DNA of 64,000 nt from Defluviimonas sp. SAOS-178_SWC (GTDB lineage: Bacteria > Pseudomonadota > Alphaproteobacteria > Rhodobacterales > Rhodobacteraceae), in the NCBI RefSeq assembly GCF_039830135.1, contig NZ_CP156081.1:2280001-2344000 (forward strand), read 5' to 3'. Below are positions 53,135-61,158 of this stretch, piece after piece (position 1 is the stretch's first letter; each line of letters starts with the position of its first letter). The notes beneath the pieces are model-generated. The model was not told the origin of the DNA and ran no database searches. It worked only from the letters and a program-made list of their open reading frames with translations. The translations under genes were made by a program, and so were the position numbers.

Positions 53135-54514
53135 TCAGGCCCCGATCTCGAAGACCGCCAGCGCATCGTCGAGCGCGCGGCCGAGTGCGTCGAAAAGCTC
53201 GTCGATCTGCGGCTCGGCGATGATCAGCGGCGGACAGACCGCGATCGTGTCGTTGATCAGCGGCCGCACGATCAGCCCGTGTTCCTGGGCACGGTTCGCC
53301 ACCCACGGGCCGACCTTGCGCGCGGGGTCGAAGTTACGCCGCGCCGCCTTGTCCTCGACCAGTTCCAGCCCGCCGATCAGCCCGACGCCGCGCGCCTCGC
53401 CGACCAGCGGGTGATCGCCGAGCGCCCGCAGCCGCGACTGGAAGCGGCCCGCCACACGGCCCACATGCGCCCCGGTATCGTCGGCGTCGTAGATGCGCTG
53501 GGTCTCCAGCGCGACCGCCGCCGGCACCGGATGGCCGGAATAGGTAAAGCCGTGACCGAAGAGCCCGAAGCGGCGGCTGCCCTCGACCAACACCTCGTGG
53601 ACCTCGTCGGAGATCATCACGGCGCCGATCGGCTGGTAGCCCGCCGACAACGCCTTGGCCATCGAGATCATGTCGGGGCGCAGCCCGTAGGTGTCGCAGC
53701 CAAGCAGCCCGCCGGTGCGGTGGAATCCGGTGATGACCTCGTCGGCGATGAACAGGATGTCGTGCTGCCTGAGAAGCGGCTGGATCGCCTCGAAATAGCC
53801 CGCAGGCGCGGGAATGACACCGCCGGCGCCCAGCACCGGCTCGGCGATGAAGGCGGCGATCGTCCCGGGACCCTCGCGCTCGATCAGCTGTTCCAGTTCG
53901 CAGACGAGGCGCGAGGTGAACTCGGCCTCGCTCTCGTTCTCGCGGGCCTGGCGGTAGTAGTGCGGGCAGGTCACGTGCAGGATGCCCGGCAGCGGCACGT
54001 CGAACGCATTGTGGGCATATTGCATGCCGGTCAGGCTCGCCGCCGCGAGTGTTATGCCGTGATAGGCGCCGCGCCGGGCGATGATCTTCTTCTTCTCCGG
54101 CCGGCCGCGCAGGTTGTTGTAGTAGCGGACCAGCTTGACCTGGGTGTCGTTCGCCTCTGACCCGGAATTGGTGAAGAACACCTTGCCCATCGGCGCCGAG
54201 ACCCGGTTCACCAGATAGTCGGCAAGCTCGATCGCGGGCTCCACCGCCTTGTGGGCGAAGTTGTGATAGAACGGCAGGTCGCGCATCTGCCGCATCGCCG
54301 CATCGACCAGACGCGATTCAGAGAAGCCGAGCGACGCGCACCAGAGCCCGGCCAACCCCTCGATATAGCGCCGCCCCGCGTCGTCGATGACGTGGATGCC
54401 GTCTCCGCGCGCGAAGACCGTGGGGTCGCAATCGGGATGCGCCGCCAGATTGGTAAAGGGATGCAGATGCGAGCGCTTGTCGCGGGCATGTACGGAGTTC
54501 ACGAGGGCGTCCAT
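53135..54514 (-). CDS. Class III (omega) aminotransferase, cluster B
   Basis: 459 residues. The PLP signatures FFTNSGSEANDTQVKLVRYY, DEVITGFHRTGG and SMAKALSAGYQPIGAV with the Schiff-base Lys are intact. It is collinear with the enzyme at 36121 and of equal length. ATG at 54514 is used, with AGGAAA at 7-base spacing; a TTG at 54520 is also possible. As first gene of the cluster B operon it is divergent from an IclR regulator, and a palindrome typical of that intergenic region covers its ribosome site. Confidence 0.9.
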   Translation of the reverse strand: MDALVNSVHARDKRSHLHPFTNLAAHPDCDPTVFARGDGIHVIDDAGRRYIEGLAGLWCASLGFSESRLVDAAMRQMRDLPFYHNFAHKAVEPAIELADYLVNRVSAPMGKVFFTNSGSEANDTQVKLVRYYNNLRGRPEKKKIIARRGAYHGITLAAASLTGMQYAHNAFDVPLPGILHVTCPHYYRQARENESEAEFTSRLVCELEQLIEREGPGTIAAFIAEPVLGAGGVIPAPAGYFEAIQPLLRQHDILFIADEVITGFHRTGGLLGCDTYGLRPDMISMAKALSAGYQPIGAVMISDEVHEVLVEGSRRFGLFGHGFTYSGHPVPAAVALETQRIYDADDTGAHVGRVAGRFQSRLRALGDHPLVGEARGVGLIGGLELVEDKAARRNFDPARKVGPWVANRAQEHGLIVRPLINDTIAVCPPLIIAEPQIDELFDALGRALDDALAVFEIGA

Positions 54515-54521
54515 TGCCAAT

Positions 54522-54536
54522 TTCCTATTTTCGGAA
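54522..54536. promoter_or_regulatory. TTCC-N7-GGAA dyad over the aminotransferase leader
   Basis: TTCCTATTTTCGGAA lies 8-22 bases before the ATG of the cluster B aminotransferase gene and overlaps its AGGAAA ribosome site. A bound protein would block transcription or leave the leader inaccessible. It shares its arms with the dyad at 54770. Confidence 0.5.
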
Positions 54537-54769
54537 GTTTATTCTGTTTATAAGAAATCTGTGGCTGCCATCGCGATTCGGTCAAGCAAATTTTCCTGTA
54601 CTTCCATCGCTGGCCACGATCCGTCGCAAGGGGGCTTCCCGGTGTCCACGGTGCATCCATAGGATATTACAGCACATTCAATATGTTACATAACTCCCCT
54701 CGCGAAAGGGAAATACCGCCCGGCGTCAAGCCGGAATGACTTGCCGTATTGTGGAAATTCAGGTATCTA

Positions 54770-54784
54770 TTCCATAAATCGGAA
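54770..54784. promoter_or_regulatory. TTCC-N7-GGAA dyad upstream of iclR
   Basis: TTCCATAAATCGGAA ends 12 bases before the iclR start codon, just ahead of its AAGAGG ribosome site. The position suits autoregulation by the IclR protein. Confidence 0.5.
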
Positions 54785-54796
54785 ATAAGAGGCTCA

Positions 54797-55561
54797 ATGT
54801 CGCTATCGGCCACCCCATTGGCGCGCTATGTGCGCATCCTCGAAGTCCTGGTGTCCTGCCCGCAGGGCCTGACCCTGACCCAGATCGCGCAGACCGTGGG
54901 GCTTCAGGCCAGCAGCGCCCATCGCCTCGTCAACGCGCTTGGAGAGATCGGGCTGGTCGAGCGCCGGGCCGACAGCAAGACCTACGCTCTCGGCGCGCGG
55001 ATGGAGCGGCTCTGCCGGCTCGCGGTTGCGCCACCCTCCGTGGTCGACATGGCCGAGCCCGAGTTGCACGAACTGGTGCGCGAGTTTTCCGAGACCGCCT
55101 ATCTGGCGCAGCTGAACGGGACATCGGTGGAATCGATCGCGATTGCGGTACCGCAGGACGGCGAAATGACCTATGTCCAGCCCGGACGCGTCATGCCGAT
55201 CCACGCCACTGCCTCCGCCAAGGCGATCCTGGCGCATCAGAAGCCGGACTTCGTGCGCCGGCTGCTCAGCCAGCCGCTGACGCGCTACACCGACAATACC
55301 TCGACCGATCCGCAGCAGGTCATGCAGGAACTGGAGCGGATCCGCCACCAGGGCTTCGCCGTGTGCGACAACGAACTCGACCCCGGCGTGCTGAGCTTCG
55401 CGGTCCCGGTCCAGGGCGCCGACGGCACCGTGCAATACGCGATCGGCATCTCGGGGTTCTCGCAGCGCATGCACAACAAGCCAGTGAAGGAAGTCGCCGC
55501 GAGCCTGCGCCGCGCGAGCCGGACACTCGCCGCGAAGCTTCAGCAATTCCGCATGGCCTAG
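54797..55561 (+). CDS. IclR-family transcriptional regulator
   Basis: 254 residues. N-terminal winged helix-turn-helix (LTLTQIAQTVGLQASSAHRLVNAL) and the C-terminal IclR effector domain (ELVREFSETAYLAQLN; MPIHATASAKAILAH; GFAVCDNELDPGVLSFAVPV). The ATG at 54797 has AAGAGG upstream. It is divergent from the cluster B aminotransferase-hyu-SDR-Mo hydroxylase operon and is the likely repressor or activator of that operon and of itself. xdhC follows 187 bp downstream on the same strand. Confidence 0.9.
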   Translation: MSLSATPLARYVRILEVLVSCPQGLTLTQIAQTVGLQASSAHRLVNALGEIGLVERRADSKTYALGARMERLCRLAVAPPSVVDMAEPELHELVREFSETAYLAQLNGTSVESIAIAVPQDGEMTYVQPGRVMPIHATASAKAILAHQKPDFVRRLLSQPLTRYTDNTSTDPQQVMQELERIRHQGFAVCDNELDPGVLSFAVPVQGADGTVQYAIGISGFSQRMHNKPVKEVAASLRRASRTLAAKLQQFRMA

Positions 55562-55748
55562 GCGTCGCACCGGCCCGCCGTCCGCGGCGGCATCCCGGTA
55601 CCAGGCCAGCGCAATGATTGACCGCAACGGAGGACAGTCATGTCGCAAGCAGGCAGCATCGGACGGCAACCGGCGCAGGGCGCGAGCGTGGCATGGAGCG
55701 CCCGATCACCCGCCGGATTGTCCGTGGGCGCGATCGGGGAGGATCGCG

Positions 55749-56747
55749 ATGCATGAGTCACAGCTTTCAAGGGGGTTGACCGCAGATCCGATCGACGCCC
55801 TGCTCGCGGATACGCGCGAAGGCGTGCTCGCGGTGATCGTCGGCGTCGAGGGGCCGTCCTACCGGCCGCTCGGCGCAGTGATGACGGTGTTCGCCGACGC
55901 GCAGCGCGTCGGCTCCCTGTCATCGGGCTGTATCGAGCGAGACATCGCTCTGCATGCCGTCGAGGCACTTGCCGGCGGACGGCCGCGCTCCATCCGCTAC
56001 GGACGCGGCTCACCCTTCATCGACATCAGGCTGCCGTGCGGCGGCGGCCTCGACATCCTGCTGGTGCCCCGCCCGGATCGCGAGATCCTCGGTCAGCTTG
56101 CCGATCGGCGCAATGCCAGGCTACCGGTGACGCTGGCCATCGACACCGAAAGCGGTGCGCTGGCGCTCGCCGAGGACACGCAGACCGGGGCTGCGGGCGC
56201 CATGTTCAACATCCGCTTTCTGCCCGAGATCAAGTTCCTCATCTTCGGAAAGGGCCCCGAAGCGGGAACTTTTGCCGCGCTGGTTCGGGCGGCAGGATTT
56301 CCCAGTATCCTCCTCTCGCCCGACACGGAGACGCTCGACCATGGCGCTCAAGCCGGCTGCGAGACGCGCCACCTGCACCGGCCCGGATTTCCCGCCGACC
56401 TCGCGGTCGATCCGCGCACTGCGATCGTGCTGTTCTTTCACGATCATGACTGGGAACCACCGATCTTGGCCGAAGCGCTGTCGCGCCCGGCATTCTACAT
56501 CGGCGCCCAAGGCAGCATGAAGGCACGAGAGGTTCGGATGCTGGAATTGGCGGCGCTTGGGCTGGACGACGAGACGCTGGCACGCGTGCGCGGGCCGATC
56601 GGATTGCTGCCCTCCGCTCGCGACGCGCGGACGCTTGCCATATCCGTCCTGGCGGAGGCGCTCGACATTGCGAACCGTGCCGCCTCGCAAGGCCGGGACC
56701 GGCAGTCGGAGCCGGCAGTTTCACCGAATACAGGCCCAAACCACTGA
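55749..56747 (+). CDS. xdhC: XdhC-family molybdenum cofactor insertion/sulfuration factor
   Basis: 332 residues. The N-terminal XdhC/CoxI domain (AVIVGVEGPSYRPLGAVMTV; GSLSSGCIERDIALHAVEAL with the conserved Cys; RYGRGSPFIDIRLPCGGGLD) and the C-terminal Rossmann domain (IKFLIFGKGPEAGTFAALV; YIGAQGSMKAREVRML) are complete. XdhC binds the Mo cofactor, helps its sulfuration and loads it into xanthine-dehydrogenase-type enzymes. It may serve both Mo hydroxylases in the window. GGGGAGG precedes the ATG at 55749. The gene ends 9 bp before an IS110-type remnant. Confidence 0.88.
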   Translation: MHESQLSRGLTADPIDALLADTREGVLAVIVGVEGPSYRPLGAVMTVFADAQRVGSLSSGCIERDIALHAVEALAGGRPRSIRYGRGSPFIDIRLPCGGGLDILLVPRPDREILGQLADRRNARLPVTLAIDTESGALALAEDTQTGAAGAMFNIRFLPEIKFLIFGKGPEAGTFAALVRAAGFPSILLSPDTETLDHGAQAGCETRHLHRPGFPADLAVDPRTAIVLFFHDHDWEPPILAEALSRPAFYIGAQGSMKAREVRMLELAALGLDDETLARVRGPIGLLPSARDARTLAISVLAEALDIANRAASQGRDRQSEPAVSPNTGPNH

Positions 56748-56756
56748 CGGAGCGGT

Positions 56757-57085
56757 TCGGGAGCATGGTTCGGTGCGTGGTCGGCGCGGTGGCCGCCAAC
56801 ATGATGCCGGTTCAATGCATTTCCGGTGTGCCCATATCGTTGGCATGCGCGACACGATCGGCATCAGTCCTGGTCACGGCATCGCGGCAACAGCGTCCCA
56901 TGCGGATCTCGAACGCCCGCGATCAGGCAGGCGGCAATTTGGAACCTGCATCTTCAGCCGGCGTGAAGCAACGGAACATCGGAGGGGAAGTCGGTGCCAT
57001 CCGTCCCCATCCGGTGCAGGATCGCGGCGATGCGCCGTGCCAACGCAACCAACACGAGCTTGGCACCACGGCGGCGCGACGATCC
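56757..57085 (-). mobile_element. IS110-family element remnant (3' end)
   Basis: Aligns in the same orientation with 20889-21215, roughly 80 percent alike by eye. It contains the last 40 or so codons of a transposase (RRRGAKLVLVALARRIAAIL to PLLHAG and a stop at 56954) plus the downstream non-coding end. The rest of the transposase is missing, and unrelated sequence begins near 57085. It lies between xdhC and the HpaB-type gene. Confidence 0.85.
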
Positions 57086-57252
57086 GGCTTGGTCGACATG
57101 GCCTTCGTCCGGATTCCCGTCCGAGCGACCCGGCGCGATCCTCTTAGGCGGGGCCGAAGCGGTGCCAAGGAAACACGTTCTTTCGGCTGGTCGGCACTCC
57201 GTGGAATCATGGTGCATGCAGGAGCGGGCACATATGTAACGGAGAGAAAGCC

Positions 57253-58809
57253 ATGATCCGCACAAGCCAGGACTATCGCAACGCGATCCGGACCCCTCGG
57301 GAAGTCTACGTCGATGGCGAACGGGTCGATGACGTGACCTCGCATCCGGCCTTCGCGCCGCTCGTCGATCTGCGCGCGCATATCTACGACTTGCAGAACG
57401 ACCCGGACCACCGCGACGTACTGACCAGGACGGTGAACGGGCAAACCTCTACAGTTGCCGGCGCGCTGCCGTACTCGCAGGCGGACTGGTGGGCAAAGCG
57501 TCGCGCGACCGACCGCGTGCTCGCGCAGGTCGGCGGCATCGCCACACGCGTTGGCGACGAAACGATCGGTGAATTCTGGTCGCTCCATGATTGCCGGGAC
57601 GCGCTCGTGGACATCGACCCGCAATTCGCCCGTAACATCGACGCGCATGTCGTGGCTTCGCGCCATGACGATCTCTTCCGAATCTCGGCCAACACCGACG
57701 CCAAGGGCGATCGCTCGCGCCCGCCGCAAGAACAAGATCCGGACATGCTGTTGCGCGTCGTGCGTGAAACCGACGCGGGGATCATCGTGCGCGGCGCGAA
57801 GTTCGAGACCGGCGCGCCCTATGCCGACCTGGCCTATACGAAGCCGAATGCCGCCAATTGGGGGGACGCTCTGCCCGAGGAATACGCCGTCGGTTTCGTC
57901 AGCGACCTGAACGCGCCGGGATTGAAATTCATCTGCCGGTCCGGCTTTGCCCGACCGGACACAGAGCGCGATTATCCTCTGTCGAACAGGTTCGACGAGA
58001 TCGAGGCACTGGTCGTATTTGATGACGTTCTGATCCCCTGGGAGAACGTCTTGTTCCACCGCCAGCCGCGGGCGGCGACGCTGATCCGCGCCACGCTGCA
58101 CCGCTATTCGGCCTTCGCCTTCGTCCACCGCATCCTGGTCTTCGCCGACATGCTGATTGGCGCGGCGCTCCTGAACTGCCGGCAGACCGGGCTCGACCGC
58201 AAGCAGGGCGTCCGCGACAAGCTGGTCAAGCTGGCGGTCTGGCGCGAAGGCATCCATGCCCATCTGACAGCTTCCATCGCGCTTGGCGAGAAATCGCCCG
58301 CCGGGCTGATGATGCCGAACCAGTCCCTGCTCTACGCCGGTCGGGTGTTGGCGGTGTCGCAGCTGCACGAGATGATGCATGTGACCCGCGAGCTGTGCGG
58401 CGGGCAATTGTCCCTCACACCGAGCGCCGCGTCATTCCAGGCGACGGAGACCGGTGACTGGCTTCGGAAATACTACACCGTGAACAAGGACTGGAGCGCC
58501 GAGGACCGTCGCAAGCTGATGGCCTTCGCCCGCGACCTGGTAAGTTCCGACTATGCCGGGCACCGGCTGGCTTTCCAGCTCTTCGGCCAGTCGCCGCCGC
58601 ACGCGCATCTGGCCTCGGTCTACCATCATTTCGATTGGGACGGACCGCTCGCCCTCGTGCGGGATGCCGCCGGACTTGAAAGCACGGCACAGGGCGCGGG
58701 AAGCGGGTCGCCGAACGGCGGAACCTACGGCGACTGGTATGCGCCGGAGACGCCGAATCGCCGGCGGGCGTTGGCAGATATCGACAAGATCGAGGAAAAC
58801 TTGCCGTAG
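57253..58809 (+). CDS. HpaB-type FADH2-dependent monooxygenase (4-hydroxyphenylacetate 3-hydroxylase family)
   Basis: 518 residues, full length for the large component of two-component flavin monooxygenases. The N-terminus (SQDYRNAIRTPREVYVDGERVDDVTSHPAF), the central acyl-CoA-dehydrogenase-like fold with FDDVLIPWENVLFHRQP, and the C-terminal GGTYGDWY region fit the family. It would hydroxylate an aromatic or heteroaromatic ring using reduced flavin. No HpaC-type flavin reductase is seen nearby, so it depends on one elsewhere. GGAGAG precedes the ATG. It may form a unit with the LysR gene 107 bp downstream. Confidence 0.88.
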   Translation: MIRTSQDYRNAIRTPREVYVDGERVDDVTSHPAFAPLVDLRAHIYDLQNDPDHRDVLTRTVNGQTSTVAGALPYSQADWWAKRRATDRVLAQVGGIATRVGDETIGEFWSLHDCRDALVDIDPQFARNIDAHVVASRHDDLFRISANTDAKGDRSRPPQEQDPDMLLRVVRETDAGIIVRGAKFETGAPYADLAYTKPNAANWGDALPEEYAVGFVSDLNAPGLKFICRSGFARPDTERDYPLSNRFDEIEALVVFDDVLIPWENVLFHRQPRAATLIRATLHRYSAFAFVHRILVFADMLIGAALLNCRQTGLDRKQGVRDKLVKLAVWREGIHAHLTASIALGEKSPAGLMMPNQSLLYAGRVLAVSQLHEMMHVTRELCGGQLSLTPSAASFQATETGDWLRKYYTVNKDWSAEDRRKLMAFARDLVSSDYAGHRLAFQLFGQSPPHAHLASVYHHFDWDGPLALVRDAAGLESTAQGAGSGSPNGGTYGDWYAPETPNRRRALADIDKIEENLP

Positions 58810-58916
58810 CACTGCGTTTCCGCCAATGATCGAGCGGCGCGCCCGGCTGACCGTCCGTGGCCCGGGCGCATGCTCCGCAGTCCGTCGCGGAAGCATTATT
58901 GAGACTGGGGTAATGG

Positions 58917-59846
58917 ATGCCACTTCGCTACACGCTGCGGCAGCTGGAATACTTCGTGGCCGTCGGAGAGACCGGCAGCATCGCCGCAGCATCGCAGCAG
59001 GTGAACGTGTCCTCGCCGTCGATCTCGGCCTCGGTTTCGCAGCTTGAAGAAGAGTTGGGCGTGAAGCTCTTCGTGCGCCACCATGCCCAGGGCCTGACCC
59101 CGACGCTGGCCGGCCGCAAGCTTCTCGATCATGCAGCGACGGTGCTGCGCGAGGCGGCTGCCTTGCGCGATCTGGCCGGCGACCTCTCGGGGTCGGTGCG
59201 CGGGCCGCTGGCGGTCGGCTGCCTGAGCACTTTTGCCCAGATGGTCCTGCCGGGCCTCAGGCGCAGCTTCGTGGAACAGTACAGCGACGTCCGCATCAGC
59301 CAGATCGAGGCCGACCAGTCCACGCTTTTCGGCCTGTTGCGGCAGGCCAAGATCGACCTCGCCCTGACCTATGACCTCGACCTGCCGCGCGACCTCTCCT
59401 TCGTTCCGATCCTCGAACTGCCGCCCCTTGTCGCGCTGAGCGAGACGCACCCACTGGCGCATCTGCCCGCGGTCTCTGTCGAGGAACTTGCCCCCTACCC
59501 AATGGTGCTTCTCGATCTGCCGCTCAGCGCGGACTATTTCCTGTCATTCTTCAATGCCGCGGGACTGCGTGCGAACATCACCGAACGCACCCGCGACATG
59601 GCGGTGATGCGCGGCCTCGTCGCAAATGGCTTTGGCTATTCCATCGTCAATGTCCGCCCGCTGCACGACCTCGCCCCGGATGGCAAGCCGCTGCGGTTCG
59701 TTCCGCTGACCGGCGATCAGCGGTCGATGAAAATGGGTATTCTCATGGGCTCGGGTTCGGACCACACGCAACTGCACAAGGCGTTTCTGGCCCATGCGCA
59801 GAACTGGATCGAAAGCCGCGCCGACCGGCTTCTGGGCGCGCGCTGA
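58917..59846 (+). CDS. LysR-family transcriptional regulator
   Basis: 309 residues. Helix-turn-helix LRQLEYFVAVGETGSIAAAS and SSPSISASVSQLEEELG; the effector domain begins GSVRGPLAVGCLSTFAQ. It is a paralogue of the regulator at 33688. Starts at 58913 (other frame) and 58917 are adjacent; 58917 gives the family N-terminus MPLRYTLRQLEYF. It converges on the M20 deacylase gene with 3 bp between stop codons. Likely targets are the HpaB-type gene or the convergent operon. Confidence 0.9.
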   Translation: MPLRYTLRQLEYFVAVGETGSIAAASQQVNVSSPSISASVSQLEEELGVKLFVRHHAQGLTPTLAGRKLLDHAATVLREAAALRDLAGDLSGSVRGPLAVGCLSTFAQMVLPGLRRSFVEQYSDVRISQIEADQSTLFGLLRQAKIDLALTYDLDLPRDLSFVPILELPPLVALSETHPLAHLPAVSVEELAPYPMVLLDLPLSADYFLSFFNAAGLRANITERTRDMAVMRGLVANGFGYSIVNVRPLHDLAPDGKPLRFVPLTGDQRSMKMGILMGSGSDHTQLHKAFLAHAQNWIESRADRLLGAR

Positions 59847-59849
59847 CGG

Positions 59850-61016
59850 TCAGGCGAGCCCGGCCAATACCCGGTCCATCATCCGGTCGCAGGCGGCCAG
59901 TTGCGCGACCTCCAGATATTCGTCCGCCTTGTGGCCCTGACCTTCCATGTCGCCCGGCCCGCAGACCACGGTCGGAATGCCGAGCCCCCCGAAGAACCCC
60001 GCTTCGGTTCCGAATGCCACCTTCACCCGCGCGTCCGAGCCGCAAAGTCCTTCCACCTGCCGCACGGCGTCCTCATCCCGACCGATGTCCAGACCGGGAT
60101 AGGTGTTGGTCAATACAATCTCGATGCCCGCAGCCGGATCGCGGCGGCGCCATATACTCGACAGCGCCTCGATCTCGCCCGCCAGCCGCATCTGGAAATC
60201 GGACAGGCTGTCCGCCGCAAGATGGCGGAATTCGAACTCGATCTCGGCGCGGTCCGGCACGATGTTCAGCGCCGTGCCGCCCTGTAACCGCCCGGCATGA
60301 ACGGTGGAATAAGGGATGGCGTAGGCGGCATCCTGTACGGTCGAGACCGCAAAATCGTCCTGCATTCGACGCAGGATTGAAAGCACGTCCCCGGCCATGT
60401 GCAATGCGTTCACGAAGCGCGGCGCCAGCGCCGAATGACCCGCCGTGCCACGGCAAATGGCGCGAAACGCTGCCTTGCCCTTGTGTCCGATCGCCGGTTG
60501 CATGGACGTGGGTTCGCCGACGATGCAGAGATCGGGACGCCAGCCAAGCCGCTTGAAGCCGGGGAGCATCTTTGCGATGCCCTGACAGCCGACCTCTTCG
60601 TCGTAGGAGATCGCCAGCATCAACGGCTGGTCCGGCACCGCTTTTCCCGCGCGCTCCGCCAGCGACAGCATCGCGGCGAGATAGCCCTTCATGTCGGTCG
60701 TGCCGCGTCCGTAGAGCCTGCCACCCTCGCGCGTCAGTTCGAAGGGCGGACGGGTCCAGTTCTGGCCTTCGACCGGCACCACGTCGCTATGCGCCGAAAG
60801 GAGCACGCCGCCCGGGCCGTCGCCGCCGATCCGCGCGACCAGTCCGCTTTTCGGCAATGCCGGATCGGGAATCCGCTGCATCTCGAACCCGGACGCCTCC
60901 AGCACGCTCTCGGCATAGTCGATCAACGTAAGATTGCTCTCGGCGCTGACGGTGGGAAAGGCGATCAGGCGTTCGAGGATCTCGAGCGTACGCGGATTCG
61001 GGGCTGCGCTGCTCAT
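59850..61016 (-). CDS. M20-family deacylase (acetylornithine deacetylase/ArgE-like)
   Basis: 388 residues. The metal ligands and catalytic residues of M20 are visible: LSAHSDVVPVEG (His, Asp), GRGTTDMKGYLAA (bridging Asp), SYDEEVGCQG (Glu pair), GEPTSM and GQGHKADEYL (His). RPPFELTREGGRLYGRG is typical of ArgE. It would hydrolyse an N-acyl or N-carbamoyl amino acid in the cytoplasm. It is the last gene of a five-gene operon with flavin monooxygenase, Rid-type, DUF1028 and a 42-residue protein, so a catabolic amide substrate is more likely than acetylornithine. Confidence 0.88.
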   Translation of the reverse strand: MSSAAPNPRTLEILERLIAFPTVSAESNLTLIDYAESVLEASGFEMQRIPDPALPKSGLVARIGGDGPGGVLLSAHSDVVPVEGQNWTRPPFELTREGGRLYGRGTTDMKGYLAAMLSLAERAGKAVPDQPLMLAISYDEEVGCQGIAKMLPGFKRLGWRPDLCIVGEPTSMQPAIGHKGKAAFRAICRGTAGHSALAPRFVNALHMAGDVLSILRRMQDDFAVSTVQDAAYAIPYSTVHAGRLQGGTALNIVPDRAEIEFEFRHLAADSLSDFQMRLAGEIEALSSIWRRRDPAAGIEIVLTNTYPGLDIGRDEDAVRQVEGLCGSDARVKVAFGTEAGFFGGLGIPTVVCGPGDMEGQGHKADEYLEVAQLAACDRMMDRVLAGLA

Positions 61017-61141
61017 TCAACGGCCAGCTCGGTGATCTCGCGCCGGAAGGGCAGCGCGTCGCCGTTCCCCTCGCCGTCCAGGTCGCGGGAATAGAGGTGG
61101 TCGCCGTCGGCCCAGTCGTCCTGGCGGGTGTGGTCGAGCAT
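61013..61141 (-). CDS. Small acidic protein of 42 residues, unknown function
   Basis: The frame from the ATG at 61141 encodes MLDHTRQDDWADGDHLYSRD and a further 22 residues ending ITELAVE. It fills the gap between DUF1028 (17 bp upstream) and the M20 gene, whose start it overlaps by ATGA. GGGAAG lies upstream. The composition is Asp-rich and soluble. The tight coupling argues that it is translated. I do not recognise a family. Confidence 0.6.
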   Translation of the reverse strand: MLDHTRQDDWADGDHLYSRDLDGEGNGDALPFRREITELAVE

Positions 61142-61158
61142 CGTCTGTCTTCCCGTCG

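Larger units (their letters stand above)
54515..54796. promoter_or_regulatory. Divergent promoter region between cluster B and iclR
   Basis: 282 bp, AT-richer than its surroundings. Two 15-bp dyads with the same design, TTCC-N7-GGAA, lie at its two edges (54522-54536 and 54770-54784), each directly upstream of one of the divergent genes. IclR-family repressors bind palindromes in such regions. Near the second dyad TGGAA and TTCCA also form a wider repeat (54752-54774). Confidence 0.6.

Noticed and set aside
51098..54160. Very long open frame (over 1000 codons) on the plus strand opposite hyuA and the aminotransferase gene
   Set aside because: It is antisense to two clear protein families. 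The high GC at third positions leaves stop-free shadow frames, and its Arg/Asp/Gly/His-rich translation has no family motifs.
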